The translations under genes and the position numbers were made by a program. Positions 52,376 through 60,976 of a stretch of DNA of 64,000 nucleotides are shown in pieces. The notes under the pieces were generated by a model, which was not told the origin of the DNA, did not search any database, and was given only the letters and a program-made list of their open reading frames with translations. Source of the stretch: Tissierella sp032104385 (GTDB lineage: Bacteria; Bacillota; Clostridia; Tissierellales; Tissierellaceae); assembly GCF_032104385.1 (NCBI RefSeq), contig NZ_DAMCHJ010000003.1, positions 124,001 through 188,000 of the forward strand, in the 5' to 3' direction. The number at the start of each line of letters is the position of its first letter. Within the stretch, counting starts at the first letter, position 1.

Positions 52376-53236
52376 ATGAATGATGAATTAAAAAGTTTAA
52401 ATACTATTATTGATGTGGAGCTTAATAATGTACTTAAAGATAAGAATGGTTATCAAAAAAGAATTTTTGAGGCTATAGACTATAGCTTATTTACTGGAGG
52501 AAAAAGGTTAAGACCTATAATGGCTATAAAATCTTATGAGATGTTTAAAAAAGATATTGAGGAAATAATGCCTTATGCAATGGCTATTGAGATGATACAT
52601 ACATATTCTCTTATACATGATGATCTTCCAGTTATGGATGATGATGATTTTAGAAGAGGTAAACCAACTAATCATAAGGTATTTGGGGAAGCTATGTCCA
52701 TATTGGCTGGTGACGGTTTATTGAACTTGGCTTTTGAAACCATATCAAATCATATAGAAAGTTCTAAAACAATAGATGAGTATAGAAGACATGTTAGAAC
52801 TTTAAAAGAAATTAGTAGATATTCAGGTATATATGGCATGATTGGAGGGCAAGTTGTCGATTTATTGTCTAATTATGATACTATGACAGAAGAAAAAATA
52901 ATATTTATGTATAAGACTAAAACAGCAGCCTTAATACAATCAGCTTTAGTTTCGGGTGCTATTATGGGAGAGGCAACAGATATGGAGATTGAATTTATTA
53001 GGGAATTTGGATTCAATCTTGGATTAGCTTATCAAATTAGAGATGACATTTTAGATATGGAAGAAGATTCTGATATAAAAAAATTAACTTATTTGACATT
53101 TCATGACATTAACAAAGCTGAAGATGCTGTTAAAGAATATAGTAGAAGAGCCATTGAATCCTTAAAAAAGCTAAAAGACAGAGATATTAGTTTTTTTATT
53201 GAGTTAACTGAGAAATTAGTGAAACGAAATAGATAG
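52376..53236 (+). CDS. ispA: Polyprenyl (farnesyl/geranylgeranyl) diphosphate synthase
   Basis: A protein of 286 residues that condenses isopentenyl diphosphate with allylic primers. The first Asp-rich motif is LIHDDLPVMDDDDFRRGKPTNH (about 80-92) and the second is QIRDDILDMEED (about 222). GGKRLRP is the IPP site. Chain length is most likely C15-C20; the residues before the first motif are not enough to decide. dxs, often next in Firmicutes, is absent here; the OLE RNA follows instead. Confidence 0.94.
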   Translation: MNDELKSLNTIIDVELNNVLKDKNGYQKRIFEAIDYSLFTGGKRLRPIMAIKSYEMFKKDIEEIMPYAMAIEMIHTYSLIHDDLPVMDDDDFRRGKPTNHKVFGEAMSILAGDGLLNLAFETISNHIESSKTIDEYRRHVRTLKEISRYSGIYGMIGGQVVDLLSNYDTMTEEKIIFMYKTKTAALIQSALVSGAIMGEATDMEIEFIREFGFNLGLAYQIRDDILDMEEDSDIKKLTYLTFHDINKAEDAVKEYSRRAIESLKKLKDRDISFFIELTEKLVKRNR

Positions 53237-53247
53237 TAGAATATAAA

Positions 53248-53276
53248 TTGAATTTTGATATCAAATATGCTATAAT
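53248..53276 (+). promoter_or_regulatory. Promoter of the OLE RNA
   Basis: TTGAAT (53248-53253), a 17-bp spacer and TATAAT (53271-53276). The predicted start near 53283 falls just at the 5' closing helix of the RNA. Confidence 0.75.
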
Positions 53277-53281
53277 ATTTT

Positions 53282-53896
53282 TAGCTTGAGTGGTACAGTA
53301 TTCTAGTCAGCACAACTATTCTAGAGGGCGGGGCTAAAAATCCGTCGAAGGGCATATCGATGAAGTTCCTTGTCTTGGCTCGCGACGCCCAGTCGTGGGT
53401 CATCACAGGGAGTAAGAGGGATGGGGCGATCTGCAATGGCATGCAGGCGATGACCCTACTCTCGTGGAGACATAGTAGATCAGATTTGAAATGGTCTATT
53501 ATGATAAACCTGCTATGTATATCTTACTAAAAGCAGAGTAGCCTGCCTTGAGTGAAGTATGGCGGATGATAAGTTCAACTTAAGATATTGAAGGGCCCGA
53601 TATATTTTAAGTTCTGTTATCGAAACCTATTTTGCAAAAGAGGCTAAGGAATAGAATGGCTGTAGAGGAAAACTCCTAGACTGTTCTAAAAAAGAGGTAG
53701 ATTGTGGATTACAGTGCGGACTAAGTGGCAATCCAGTTTTATCTTTGGCGACAAGATAGTAATAAAATTAAAGGGAAACCGCTGTTATGGCGACAGACAG
53801 TTTTTATTAGGGAAATCCTGCTGGACCTAAAGCCGTAAGATTTACACAGTTTACTACCACTCTTATAGCTGATAGCTTGTAGCTATCAGCTTTTTG
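53282..53896 (+). ncRNA. ole: OLE RNA (ornate large extremophilic RNA)
   Basis: About 615 nt with no credible reading frame and GC content well above the surrounding genes. The ends pair: GAGTGGTA (53288-53295) with TACCACTC (53855-53862). A CTAGAGGGCGGGGCTAAAAA block near the 5' end and several G-rich, purine-rich conserved-looking stretches follow. Size, place between ispA and a small multi-pass membrane gene, and the tlyA-recN genes downstream match the OLE locus of Bacillus halodurans and clostridia. OLE RNA forms a membrane ribonucleoprotein with OapA and is linked to stress and Mg2+ responses. RNase P RNA, tmRNA and 6S were considered and do not fit. Confidence 0.88.
53867..53896 (+). 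terminator. Terminator of the OLE RNA
   Basis: An 11-bp perfect stem (AGCTGATAGCT/AGCTATCAGCT) with a TGT loop and five T. It starts four bases after the closing helix. Confidence 0.92.
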
Positions 53897-53949
53897 TGTA
53901 TTGCTGTTTATTATTTTTTATAAATGGTTTTGGAGGGAATAATTAATAT

Positions 53950-54534
53950 ATGAATAAAAAAGAAGATGAGGGGATTTCTGCCAAGTATAATTTAAGATGG
54001 GTTCTTTTTATAAGTATATGGACATTTCTTATGTCTATTGTGGTATCGGTTATTACTGAAAATTTAGTAAAAAACCTGGATATTGCAATGGCTTTTGTTG
54101 TTTTGATAATAATTATTATGATAGGAATTATATTTGACATTATTGGTATAGCTGTAACTACAGCAGAAGAAAAACCATTTCATGCTATGGCGGCGAATAA
54201 GGTAGAAGAGGCAAGGTTTGCAATAAAACTTGTTAGAAATGCAGGACAAGTATCAAATTTTTGTAATGATGTTATAGGAGATATTAGTGGTATCTTATCT
54301 GGCGCAGCAGGTACTACAATAATATATAAATTAATNNNNNNNNNNGGAACAATATTTACAATAATTATCACCTCATTAATAGCTGCATTTACTGTAGGGG
54401 GCAAGGCTTTTGGGAAATCAATAGCCTTATTTAACTATGAGAAAATTATTTATAGTATAGCTAAGATATTAAATTTTATTGAAAAAAGTTTTGGAATAGA
54501 TATATTTCCCAATAAGAAAAAAAATAAAAAGTAA
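53950..54534 (+). CDS. oapA: OLE-associated membrane protein OapA (contains an assembly gap)
   Basis: A protein of about 194 residues starting at ATG 53950, after SD ggaggg. Four hydrophobic segments are visible: VLFISIWTFLMSIVVSVI, IAMAFVVLIIIIMIGIIFDIIG, GDISGILSGAAGTTIIY and FTIIITSLIAAFTVGG. The stretch TTAEEKPFHAMAANKVEEAR between helices 2 and 3 is the conserved cytoplasmic loop I associate with OapA. Ten N at 54336-54345 interrupt the third/fourth helix region; the frame is kept only if the true gap length is 10 or differs by a multiple of three. OapA anchors OLE RNA at the membrane as a dimer. Confidence 0.83.
   Translation: MNKKEDEGISAKYNLRWVLFISIWTFLMSIVVSVITENLVKNLDIAMAFVVLIIIIMIGIIFDIIGIAVTTAEEKPFHAMAANKVEEARFAIKLVRNAGQVSNFCNDVIGDISGILSGAAGTTIIYKLXXXXGTIFTIIITSLIAAFTVGGKAFGKSIALFNYEKIIYSIAKILNFIEKSFGIDIFPNKKKNKK
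54336..54345. other. Assembly gap (10 N) inside oapA
   Basis: Ten undetermined bases. They replace at least three codons in a membrane helix or the loop before it. Whether this is a measured or placeholder length cannot be seen. Confidence 0.99.
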
Positions 54535-54554
54535 TTAATTTGGAGAGATGATAG

Positions 54555-55352
54555 GTGAAAAAAAGGGCAGATATAATTCTATATGAAAAAGGATTAGTTG
54601 ATTCTCGAGAAAAAGGAAAGAGAGTCATAATGGAAGGTTCGGTTTTTATTGGAAATATTAGGATTGATAAACCTGGGGAGAAATTAGATGAAAATGCTCC
54701 AATTACTATTAAAGAAAATCCTAATATATATGTTAGTCGCGGTGGACTAAAGATAGAGAAGGCTATAGATAAATTCAATCTATCTTTACAAGATAAAATA
54801 GCTATGGATATAGGTGCTTCTACTGGTGGATTTACAGATTGTATGTTGAAGAATGGGGCTTCTAAAGTCTTTGCTGTTGATGTTGGTTATGGACAATTGG
54901 ACTGGAAATTAAGAACTGATTCGAGAGTAGTTGTTATGGAAAGAACTAATATTAGAAATGTAACAAATGAAGATATCGGGGAAGATATTGATTTTATTTC
55001 AATAGATGTATCTTTTATTTCTCTGCGTTTAGTTTTACCTGTAGCGAAACGACTATTAAGTGAAAAAGGGGAAATTGTAGCTTTAATAAAACCACAATTT
55101 GAAGCTGGTAAAGATAAAGTGGGAAAGAAAGGAATTATTAGAGATAGCAATATTCATTTTGATGTAATAAAAAACATGATGGATTTTTGCCGTGAAATTG
55201 ATTTAGGTATTTATGGATTAACGTATTCACCTATAACTGGTGCAACGGGAAATATCGAATTTCTTATTTATTTGAAAAATAATTTTGATAGTGTAGTAAA
55301 TGATGAATCAATTCTTGCAGTTATTGAAGAAGCTCATAGTACTCTTAGTTAA
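54555..55352 (+). CDS. tlyA: TlyA family rRNA 2'-O-methyltransferase
   Basis: A protein of 265 residues starting at GTG 54555, 7 bp after SD ggagag. An S4 RNA-binding domain (KRADIILYEKGLVDSREKGKRVIMEG) precedes a FtsJ-type SAM domain with MDIGASTGGFTDCML, VDVGYGQLDWKL, DFISIDVSFISLRLVLP and LIKPQFEAG. Homologues methylate cytidines in 16S and 23S rRNA, and some are called hemolysins. The order tlyA-recN is conserved, though argR, common between them in Firmicutes, is absent. Confidence 0.95.
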   Translation: MKKRADIILYEKGLVDSREKGKRVIMEGSVFIGNIRIDKPGEKLDENAPITIKENPNIYVSRGGLKIEKAIDKFNLSLQDKIAMDIGASTGGFTDCMLKNGASKVFAVDVGYGQLDWKLRTDSRVVVMERTNIRNVTNEDIGEDIDFISIDVSFISLRLVLPVAKRLLSEKGEIVALIKPQFEAGKDKVGKKGIIRDSNIHFDVIKNMMDFCREIDLGIYGLTYSPITGATGNIEFLIYLKNNFDSVVNDESILAVIEEAHSTLS

Positions 55353-55377
55353 ATTCTATTAATTTGGAGGTTTTTAT

Positions 55378-57069
55378 ATGCTAGTTGAGTTAAATATTAA
55401 AAATTTTGCAATTATTGAGGAACTAAAAATAAATTTTACTAAGGGGTTAAATATTATTACTGGAGAAACAGGTTCTGGTAAATCTATTTTAATAGAAGCC
55501 ATTGGAATTATATTAGGATCTAGATCCAATAGAGAATTTATACAATCAGGACATGAAAAGGCCATACTAGAAGGAGTGTTTTATATAGAAGAGCCTTCTA
55601 GTATAATGCCTTTATTAAGAGAATATTCTATAGATATGGATAAGGATAATCTGCTGATTATTTCTAAAGAAATTTATTTAAAAGGACCTAGTTTATCTAG
55701 AATTAATGGAAGAAATGTTACTTTAAATATGTTAAAAAACATAACGACGAAGTTAGTTGATATATTTGGTCAACATGAGCATCAATCATTATTAGATTCT
55801 TCTAATCATGAGATTTTGATAGATTCCTTTGGAGATATGGAAATGGTGGAATTAAAATCAAAAATCAAAGTATATTATAATGAATGGACAGATGAAAGAA
55901 AAAAATTAAAAAAATTATCTATGGATAGTAGTGAGAGGGATAGAGAAATAGATATATTGAGATTTCAAGTTCAAGAAATAGAAGAGGCTAAACTTAATAA
56001 GGACGATGATTATAATATAGAAAATGAATATAAAAAATTAGCTAATATTAATGAAATTGTTCATTCTATTGGTCAATCACTAACCTATATAAATAATGAA
56101 AGTTTCGGTTCAGTAAGTATTTTTGATTTAATGAATAAAAGTATCTCACTTATAAATAATGCTAAAAAATTTGATGAAAAACTTATAGGTTTATATAAGC
56201 GATTTGAAGGAATTAGTTATGAATTAGAGGACATATATACAGAATTAAAAGACTATTTAGATAGTATAGATATAGATACTGAAAGATTGAATTTTTTAGG
56301 GGAAAGAATTAATCTTGTAAATAAATTGAAGAAAAAATATGGAAATACTATAGATGTAATTTTAGATTTTAGAAATAGATGTCAAGAAAGGTTGGATGAA
56401 TTACTTAATTTCGAAAAAGAACTTGAAAAAACCAATAATAAAATATCAGAATTAGAAAAAAGTCTTGAAACATACTCAACAAGACTATCATCTAAAAGAA
56501 AAGAAATATCTAAAAAATTAGAAAAAAGCATTAAAGAAGAATTAACAGAATTAAATATGACAAAGGTGGATTTTAAAGTTGATTTTAATAAAAAGTCTGA
56601 ATTCACTTCAGATGGACAAGATAAAATAGAGTTTCTTATATCTACAAATGTAGGTGAAGATTTAAAACCTTTATCAAAAATTGTGTCTGGTGGAGAAATG
56701 TCTAGAATAATGTTAGCTTTTAAAAGTATACTAGCCTTTTTTGATAAAATACCTACTATGATATTTGATGAAATTGATACTGGAATTTCTGGTAGAACTG
56801 CTCAAATTGTAGGTGAAAAGATATATGCTATATCAAGGGAGCATCAAGTTATTTGCATTTCACATTTACCACAAATTGCTGCTTTAGCAGACAGCCATTA
56901 TGTTATAAATAAAATAGATTCAGAAGGTAGAACAAAAACCGTTATTTCTAAACTATCAGATAAGGAAAGAGTCGAAGAAATGGCAAGATTATTAGGAGGT
57001 GTTGATTTAACAGATACTACTATTAGACACGCTTCTGAAATGATTGAAATGTCTAAAAAATTAAAATAA
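55378..57069 (+). CDS. recN: DNA repair protein RecN
   Basis: An SMC-like ATPase of 563 residues for double-strand break repair. Walker A is GETGSGKSILIEAIG (29-43), followed by DIFGQHEHQSLLD. Long coiled coils around residues 150-215 and 300-390 flank the shorter middle helices. The signature KIVSGGEMSRIML and Walker B MIFDEIDTGISGRTAQIVG come next, then ICISHLPQIAALADSHYVI. Length is normal. A strong terminator follows. Confidence 0.97.
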   Translation: MLVELNIKNFAIIEELKINFTKGLNIITGETGSGKSILIEAIGIILGSRSNREFIQSGHEKAILEGVFYIEEPSSIMPLLREYSIDMDKDNLLIISKEIYLKGPSLSRINGRNVTLNMLKNITTKLVDIFGQHEHQSLLDSSNHEILIDSFGDMEMVELKSKIKVYYNEWTDERKKLKKLSMDSSERDREIDILRFQVQEIEEAKLNKDDDYNIENEYKKLANINEIVHSIGQSLTYINNESFGSVSIFDLMNKSISLINNAKKFDEKLIGLYKRFEGISYELEDIYTELKDYLDSIDIDTERLNFLGERINLVNKLKKKYGNTIDVILDFRNRCQERLDELLNFEKELEKTNNKISELEKSLETYSTRLSSKRKEISKKLEKSIKEELTELNMTKVDFKVDFNKKSEFTSDGQDKIEFLISTNVGEDLKPLSKIVSGGEMSRIMLAFKSILAFFDKIPTMIFDEIDTGISGRTAQIVGEKIYAISREHQVICISHLPQIAALADSHYVINKIDSEGRTKTVISKLSDKERVEEMARLLGGVDLTDTTIRHASEMIEMSKKLK

Positions 57070-57104
57070 AAAAAGTGTTTTGATTAAAATCAAAACACTT
57101 TTTT
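57069..57104 (+). terminator. Terminator of recN
   Basis: A 16-bp perfect stem (AAAAAAGTGTTTTGAT and complement) with a 4-nt loop and a T run, starting on the last base of the stop codon. Confidence 0.93.
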
Positions 57105-57209
57105 ATTGGTAAAACTTAATTCCGTTGACATTTAAAAATTTTTTAATGGAGAATAATTAATCAAAAAAAAGGCTAAATTATATATGAAATTCAAAAATAG
57201 GAGGTGAGT

Positions 57210-57248
57210 TTGATAAAGCCAATTAGGAGAGTGATAGTGGTTGGGTAA
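57210..57248 (+). CDS. Possible 12-codon leader ORF overlapping the spoIVB start
   Basis: A strong SD (AGGAGGTGAG, 57199-57208) sits just before TTG 57210. The frame reads MIKPIRRVIVVG and stops at TAA 57246-57248, eight bases past the first base of the spoIVB TTG start at 57241. This is the layout of a translationally coupled leader peptide. An alternative is a decayed or misread upstream start. Confidence 0.4.
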   Translation: MIKPIRRVIVVG

Positions 57249-58521
57249 ATTAAAATTTAGCCGAAAGATTATAATTTCCATCTTAATATTATTTGTACTA
57301 AGTTTGAGTATACAAAGCAATAAAATTTTATTTTATCCTTCAAGCATAAATATTGTAAAAGGAGAAAATAAAAACCTAGATATATCATTTCCATTTTTTT
57401 TGGATATTAGTCAAGAAAAAGAAAATGTAATTGAAGCTAGTTATAATGAAACAGAGACTATTGGATTAAAAAAATCTTATAAATTAAATGGAATAGATGC
57501 TGGAGAAGCAGAAATTCAGCTTAAACTTTTAGGTTTTATTCCTATTAAAAATTATAATGTAAATGTGATTAATAGACCTGAGATAATTCCGGGTGGAAAC
57601 GCTATTGGAGTTAGGTTAAATACGAAAGGTGTTCTAGTTGTGGCTGTAACGGATGTTATTGATACTAGAGGACACAGATTTAGTCCAGCTAGAGATGCAG
57701 GATTAAAAGTAGGAGATAGTATTATAGAAATAAATGGAGAAAAAGTTCAAGATGCAGAACATGTTGTTAGTATTCTTAATAATATTAAAGATACTAATGT
57801 TAAAATAGTGGTGCAAAGAAATAAAGCGGAATTTGTAACTGAATCTAAACCTATTCAAAGCATACAAGATAATTGCTATAGACTGGGTATCTGGGTAAGA
57901 GATAAAACTTCAGGCATTGGAACATTAACATATTATGATAAAGATACAAATGAATTTGGTGCTCTTGGTCATGGGATTGTTGATGTAGATACAGGAGGAC
58001 TATTGTCTGTAGAAAAAGGTAAGATAATGAATGCTAAAATATCTAAAGTAGAGCAAGGTAAAAAAGGAGCTCCTGGAGAAATTAGAGGTGTATTTTATGA
58101 AACAGATAATTTAGTTGGAGACATAATTATTAATAGTCCATATGGTATATATGGAACTATAAAAGAGGATAACATAAATTTTATACAAAATAAACCTATA
58201 CCAATTGGTTTTAAAGAGGAAGTAAAGGTCGGAAAAGCATATATTTTAACTACTATTGATAATAATAGCGTAGAAAAATTTGAAATTGAAATATTAAAGA
58301 TACAACCACAATTAAAGGCAGAACAAAAAAGTATGGTAATAAAAGTTACAGATCCTAGACTTCTAGATAAAACAGGTGGAATAGTTCAAGGAATGAGTGG
58401 AAGTCCTATAATTCAAGATGATAAATTAGTTGGAGCTATCACTCATGTTTTTGTAAATGATCCAACCAAGGGTTATGGTATATATATTGAGTGGATGTTA
58501 GAACAAATGAATAGTAAATAA
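57241..58521 (+). CDS. spoIVB: SpoIVB signalling peptidase
   Basis: A serine peptidase (S55) of 426 residues that is secreted from the forespore and triggers pro-sigma-K processing. TTG 57241 follows SD ggagag. A signal-anchor helix (IIISILILFVLSLSIQ) is followed by a PDZ domain (RDAGLKVGDSIIEINGEKVQDAEHVVSI). The peptidase domain has the catalytic His in ALGHGIVD (about 243) and Ser in GMSGSPII (about 385), plus GAITHVFVNDPTKGYGIYIEWML at the end. It lies next to spo0A, as in all spore-formers. Confidence 0.96.
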   Translation: MGKLKFSRKIIISILILFVLSLSIQSNKILFYPSSINIVKGENKNLDISFPFFLDISQEKENVIEASYNETETIGLKKSYKLNGIDAGEAEIQLKLLGFIPIKNYNVNVINRPEIIPGGNAIGVRLNTKGVLVVAVTDVIDTRGHRFSPARDAGLKVGDSIIEINGEKVQDAEHVVSILNNIKDTNVKIVVQRNKAEFVTESKPIQSIQDNCYRLGIWVRDKTSGIGTLTYYDKDTNEFGALGHGIVDVDTGGLLSVEKGKIMNAKISKVEQGKKGAPGEIRGVFYETDNLVGDIIINSPYGIYGTIKEDNINFIQNKPIPIGFKEEVKVGKAYILTTIDNNSVEKFEIEILKIQPQLKAEQKSMVIKVTDPRLLDKTGGIVQGMSGSPIIQDDKLVGAITHVFVNDPTKGYGIYIEWMLEQMNSK

Positions 58522-58543
58522 GCCTTTATGGCTTATTTTTTTT
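58516..58543 (+). terminator. Terminator of spoIVB
   Basis: ATAAGCC/GGCTTAT stem with a 5-nt loop, overlapping the stop codon and followed by a long T run. Confidence 0.88.
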
Positions 58544-58558
58544 AATTTTTTTAAAAAA

Positions 58559-58587
58559 GAAGGAGTTTTAATATATTTGTCGAATTA
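58559..58587 (+). promoter_or_regulatory. Sigma-H-type promoter of spo0A with overlapping 0A box
   Basis: GAAGGAGTT (58559-58567), an 11-bp spacer and GTCGAATTA (58579-58587) fit the sigma-H consensus (RNAGGAWWW-N11/12-RNNGAATWW) with one -35 mismatch. The -10 region overlaps TTTGTCGAA (58576-58584), a match to the Spo0A-binding 0A box (TTGTCGAA). Confidence 0.75.
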
Positions 58588-58627
58588 ATATATTTATAAC
58601 AAACTTTAAAAAACAGGGGGATTAAGA

Positions 58628-59437
58628 ATGAAAAAAATAAAAATTGTAATTGCAGATGATAATAGGGAGTTTAGTGAAATATTAACCCGCTTTATATCAT
58701 CTTATGAGGAGTTTCAAATTGTAGGGGTGGCTAAAGATGGGATTGAAGCATTAGACATGATAGATAGAGAAAAACCTGATGTTTTAATTCTAGATATTAT
58801 TATGCCACATCTAGATGGGTTAGAGGTATTGGAGAGATTGCATGATCGAGTAGAATATAACCTTCCTAAAGTAATAATATTATCGGCAGTAGGTCAGGAT
58901 AAGATTACACAAAGAGCTATTGAACTTGGAGCCCATTATTACGTTGTTAAACCATTTGATTTTCGAATTTTTATAAAGAGATTAAAACAGATAGCTGGTA
59001 TTGAAGATAATATAATTAAGATTAAGGAAAATCCGGAAATATTTATGCCAACTAAACCTGAATCTACAGAGAAAAATTTAGAGGCACAAATAACTAAAAT
59101 TATTCATGAAATTGGAATTCCAGCTCATATTAAAGGATATTTATATTTAAGGGAAGCCATAGCAATGGTTGTTGAAGATATGGATTTTTTAGGTGCTATT
59201 ACTAAAGAATTATATCCCAGTATAGCAACTAAATTTAATACAACACCATCTAGAGTAGAAAGAGCAATTAGACATGCAATAGAAGTAGCTTGGACTAGAG
59301 GAAAGGTAGATACTATAAATAAACTATTTGGATATACAATAAATAATGATAAAGGAAAACCTACTAACTCAGAGTTTATAGCACTTATTGCAGATAATTT
59401 AAGGTTAGAACAAGGTAAAATAGCCACAAATTCATAA
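58628..59437 (+). CDS. spo0A: Sporulation master regulator Spo0A
   Basis: A response regulator of 269 residues. The receiver domain has the acidic pair DD (10-11), phospho-acceptor Asp56 in DVLILDIIMPHLDG, Thr/Ser-equivalent ILSAVGQ and the switch Lys in YYVVKPFDF. The C-terminal DNA-binding domain (KIIHEIGIPAHIKGYLYLREAI, ATKFNTTPSRVERAIRHAIEVAWTRG) is nearly invariant in spore-formers. It controls entry into sporulation. The promoter carries a sigma-H site and a 0A box, implying autoregulation. Confidence 0.98.
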   Translation: MKKIKIVIADDNREFSEILTRFISSYEEFQIVGVAKDGIEALDMIDREKPDVLILDIIMPHLDGLEVLERLHDRVEYNLPKVIILSAVGQDKITQRAIELGAHYYVVKPFDFRIFIKRLKQIAGIEDNIIKIKENPEIFMPTKPESTEKNLEAQITKIIHEIGIPAHIKGYLYLREAIAMVVEDMDFLGAITKELYPSIATKFNTTPSRVERAIRHAIEVAWTRGKVDTINKLFGYTINNDKGKPTNSEFIALIADNLRLEQGKIATNS

Positions 59438-59441
59438 AATG

Positions 59442-59478
59442 AAAAGGGACTATGAAGGTGTTTTCTAGTCCCTTTATT
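59442..59478 (+). terminator. Terminator of spo0A
   Basis: AAAGGGACTA pairs with TAGTCCCTTT around a 13-nt loop and is followed by a weak T-rich stretch. Confidence 0.8.
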
Positions 59479-59843
59479 ATCTCTTTAATTTTAATTAGGA
59501 GAAATTTAGTACTATTTAGATTAAAAAATATAATCATAACAAATGTTATCATAATTGATAAATTGACTCTTTTATATATATAATATATCATATATAAATC
59601 TGGATAAGAATTAGTAGATAGAAACATTTTTTCTTTTATATTTTATATCAACTTATAGAAAATGTGTTTATTCACATGTTAATAAGGTAGCTATTTTGAA
59701 ACTAATTTTAAGGAAGGTTCTTATAAAAAGTAAAAGTAGAACTTTCATATTCGTTATAAGAAATAGATTATGATATAATATATTATATTTTATTTGGTCA
59801 ATAATATTTATTATATAGATTTATTGAATTTATGGAGGTTATT
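59479..59843. other. Gene-free AT-rich stretch between spo0A and steA
   Basis: About 365 bp with no supported ORF. It holds an inverted repeat TTCTTATAA (59718-59726)/TTATAAGAA (59754-59762), a small ATGTG/CACAT hairpin (59662-59677) and TATAAT-like strings near 59772 that may form the steA promoter. No -35 of good quality and no known riboswitch motif are seen. Confidence 0.6.
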
Positions 59844-60965
59844 ATGTACATAAAGGGAATTATAAAGAAAGATAAAAAAACAAAGAATTTAGTTAATAGA
59901 TTACAGCATAGAGATATTGCTATAATATCTCATAAAGATTTAGATGAAATAGCTGCTATTTCGTTGGCAGAAAAGAAAGTTTCATGTATAATAAATACGG
60001 AAAAGACTATAAGTGGAAAATATCCAAATAGAGGACCCTCTGTTCTGATGGAAAAGAATATACCTATTTTTGAAGTGGATAATAATGAAATATTTAACTC
60101 TTTAAAAGAAGGTGATGAAATTGAAATAATTGATGATACCATAGTATTTAATGGAGAACAAATTGGAAAATGTAATTATATCAGTAATAGTATTATTGAA
60201 GAATTGATGAAATTAGGTTATGATAATATTGAAAGCGAATTAGATGCTTTTATTGAAAATACATTGGAATATGCAAAGAAAGAAAAGAATTTAGTTACAG
60301 GGAAAATAGAAATTCCAAAGATTGATACTGTTATAAATGGACGACATGTTCTTGTTGTTGTAAGAGGTAAGGATTATAAAGCAGATTTAATAGCTATTAA
60401 AAACTATATAGATGAAGTAAAACCAGTGCTAATAGGTGTAGATGGTGGCGGCGACGCATTACTAGAATTTGGATTCATTCCTGATATAATAATTGGAGAT
60501 ATGGATAGTGTGTCAGATAATTGTTTATTAAAAGCCAAGGATGTTATAGTCCATGCATATACAGATGGAAGAGCTCCAGGACTAGAGAGAGTTAAAAGTC
60601 TTGAAATAGTGCCTAGATTATTTATATCTCCTGGTACCAGTGAAGATATTGCTCTTTTATTAGCTTATGAAAATGATGCTGATTTAATAGTTGCTGTTGG
60701 TACTCATACAAATATGATTGATTTCTTAGAAAAAGGAAGAAAAGGTATGTCTAGTACATTTTTAGTGAGATTAAAAGTAGGAGGTAAATTGGTTGATGCT
60801 AGAGGTGTAAATAAACTCTACGGCTCTACTTTTAAGACGAAGTATTTAGCGTTTATTTTAATAGCCGCTTTTATTCCAATTTTTATCCTGATTTTTATTA
60901 ATCCTATTACTAAATCTTTTTTAACATTATTTAAAATCAGACTTAGATTATTGCTAGGTCTTTAG
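59844..60965 (+). CDS. steA: SteA-like protein (thiamine pyrophosphokinase-fold, membrane-anchored)
   Basis: A protein of 373 residues. ATG 59844 follows SD ggaggt; in-frame ATG 59832 overlaps that SD. An N-terminal domain (DIAIISHKDLDEIAAISLAEKKVSCIINTEKTISGKYPNRGP) precedes a thiamine-pyrophosphokinase-like catalytic fold (PVLIGVDGGGDALLEFGFIPDIIIGDMDSVSD). One C-terminal helix (YLAFILIAAFIPIFILIFI) anchors it. In Corynebacterium, SteA and SteB act at the cytokinetic ring. The steB-like gene follows, and recN is nearby as in actinobacteria. Confidence 0.85.
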   Translation: MYIKGIIKKDKKTKNLVNRLQHRDIAIISHKDLDEIAAISLAEKKVSCIINTEKTISGKYPNRGPSVLMEKNIPIFEVDNNEIFNSLKEGDEIEIIDDTIVFNGEQIGKCNYISNSIIEELMKLGYDNIESELDAFIENTLEYAKKEKNLVTGKIEIPKIDTVINGRHVLVVVRGKDYKADLIAIKNYIDEVKPVLIGVDGGGDALLEFGFIPDIIIGDMDSVSDNCLLKAKDVIVHAYTDGRAPGLERVKSLEIVPRLFISPGTSEDIALLLAYENDADLIVAVGTHTNMIDFLEKGRKGMSSTFLVRLKVGGKLVDARGVNKLYGSTFKTKYLAFILIAAFIPIFILIFINPITKSFLTLFKIRLRLLLGL

Positions 60966-60976
60966 GGAGGTTTATT

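Noticed and set aside
53282..53896. RNase P RNA, tmRNA or 6S RNA as identity of the large ncRNA
   Set aside because: RNase P hallmark boxes (GAGGAAAGTCC and ACAGAAA) and a tmRNA tag frame or tRNA-like ends are missing. Size and neighbours fit OLE RNA instead.
57120..57160. Vegetative promoter for spoIVB from TTGACA at 57125
   Set aside because: No -10 element lies at 16-18 bp (GGAGAA there). A forespore sigma site may exist, but I could not match a consensus with confidence.
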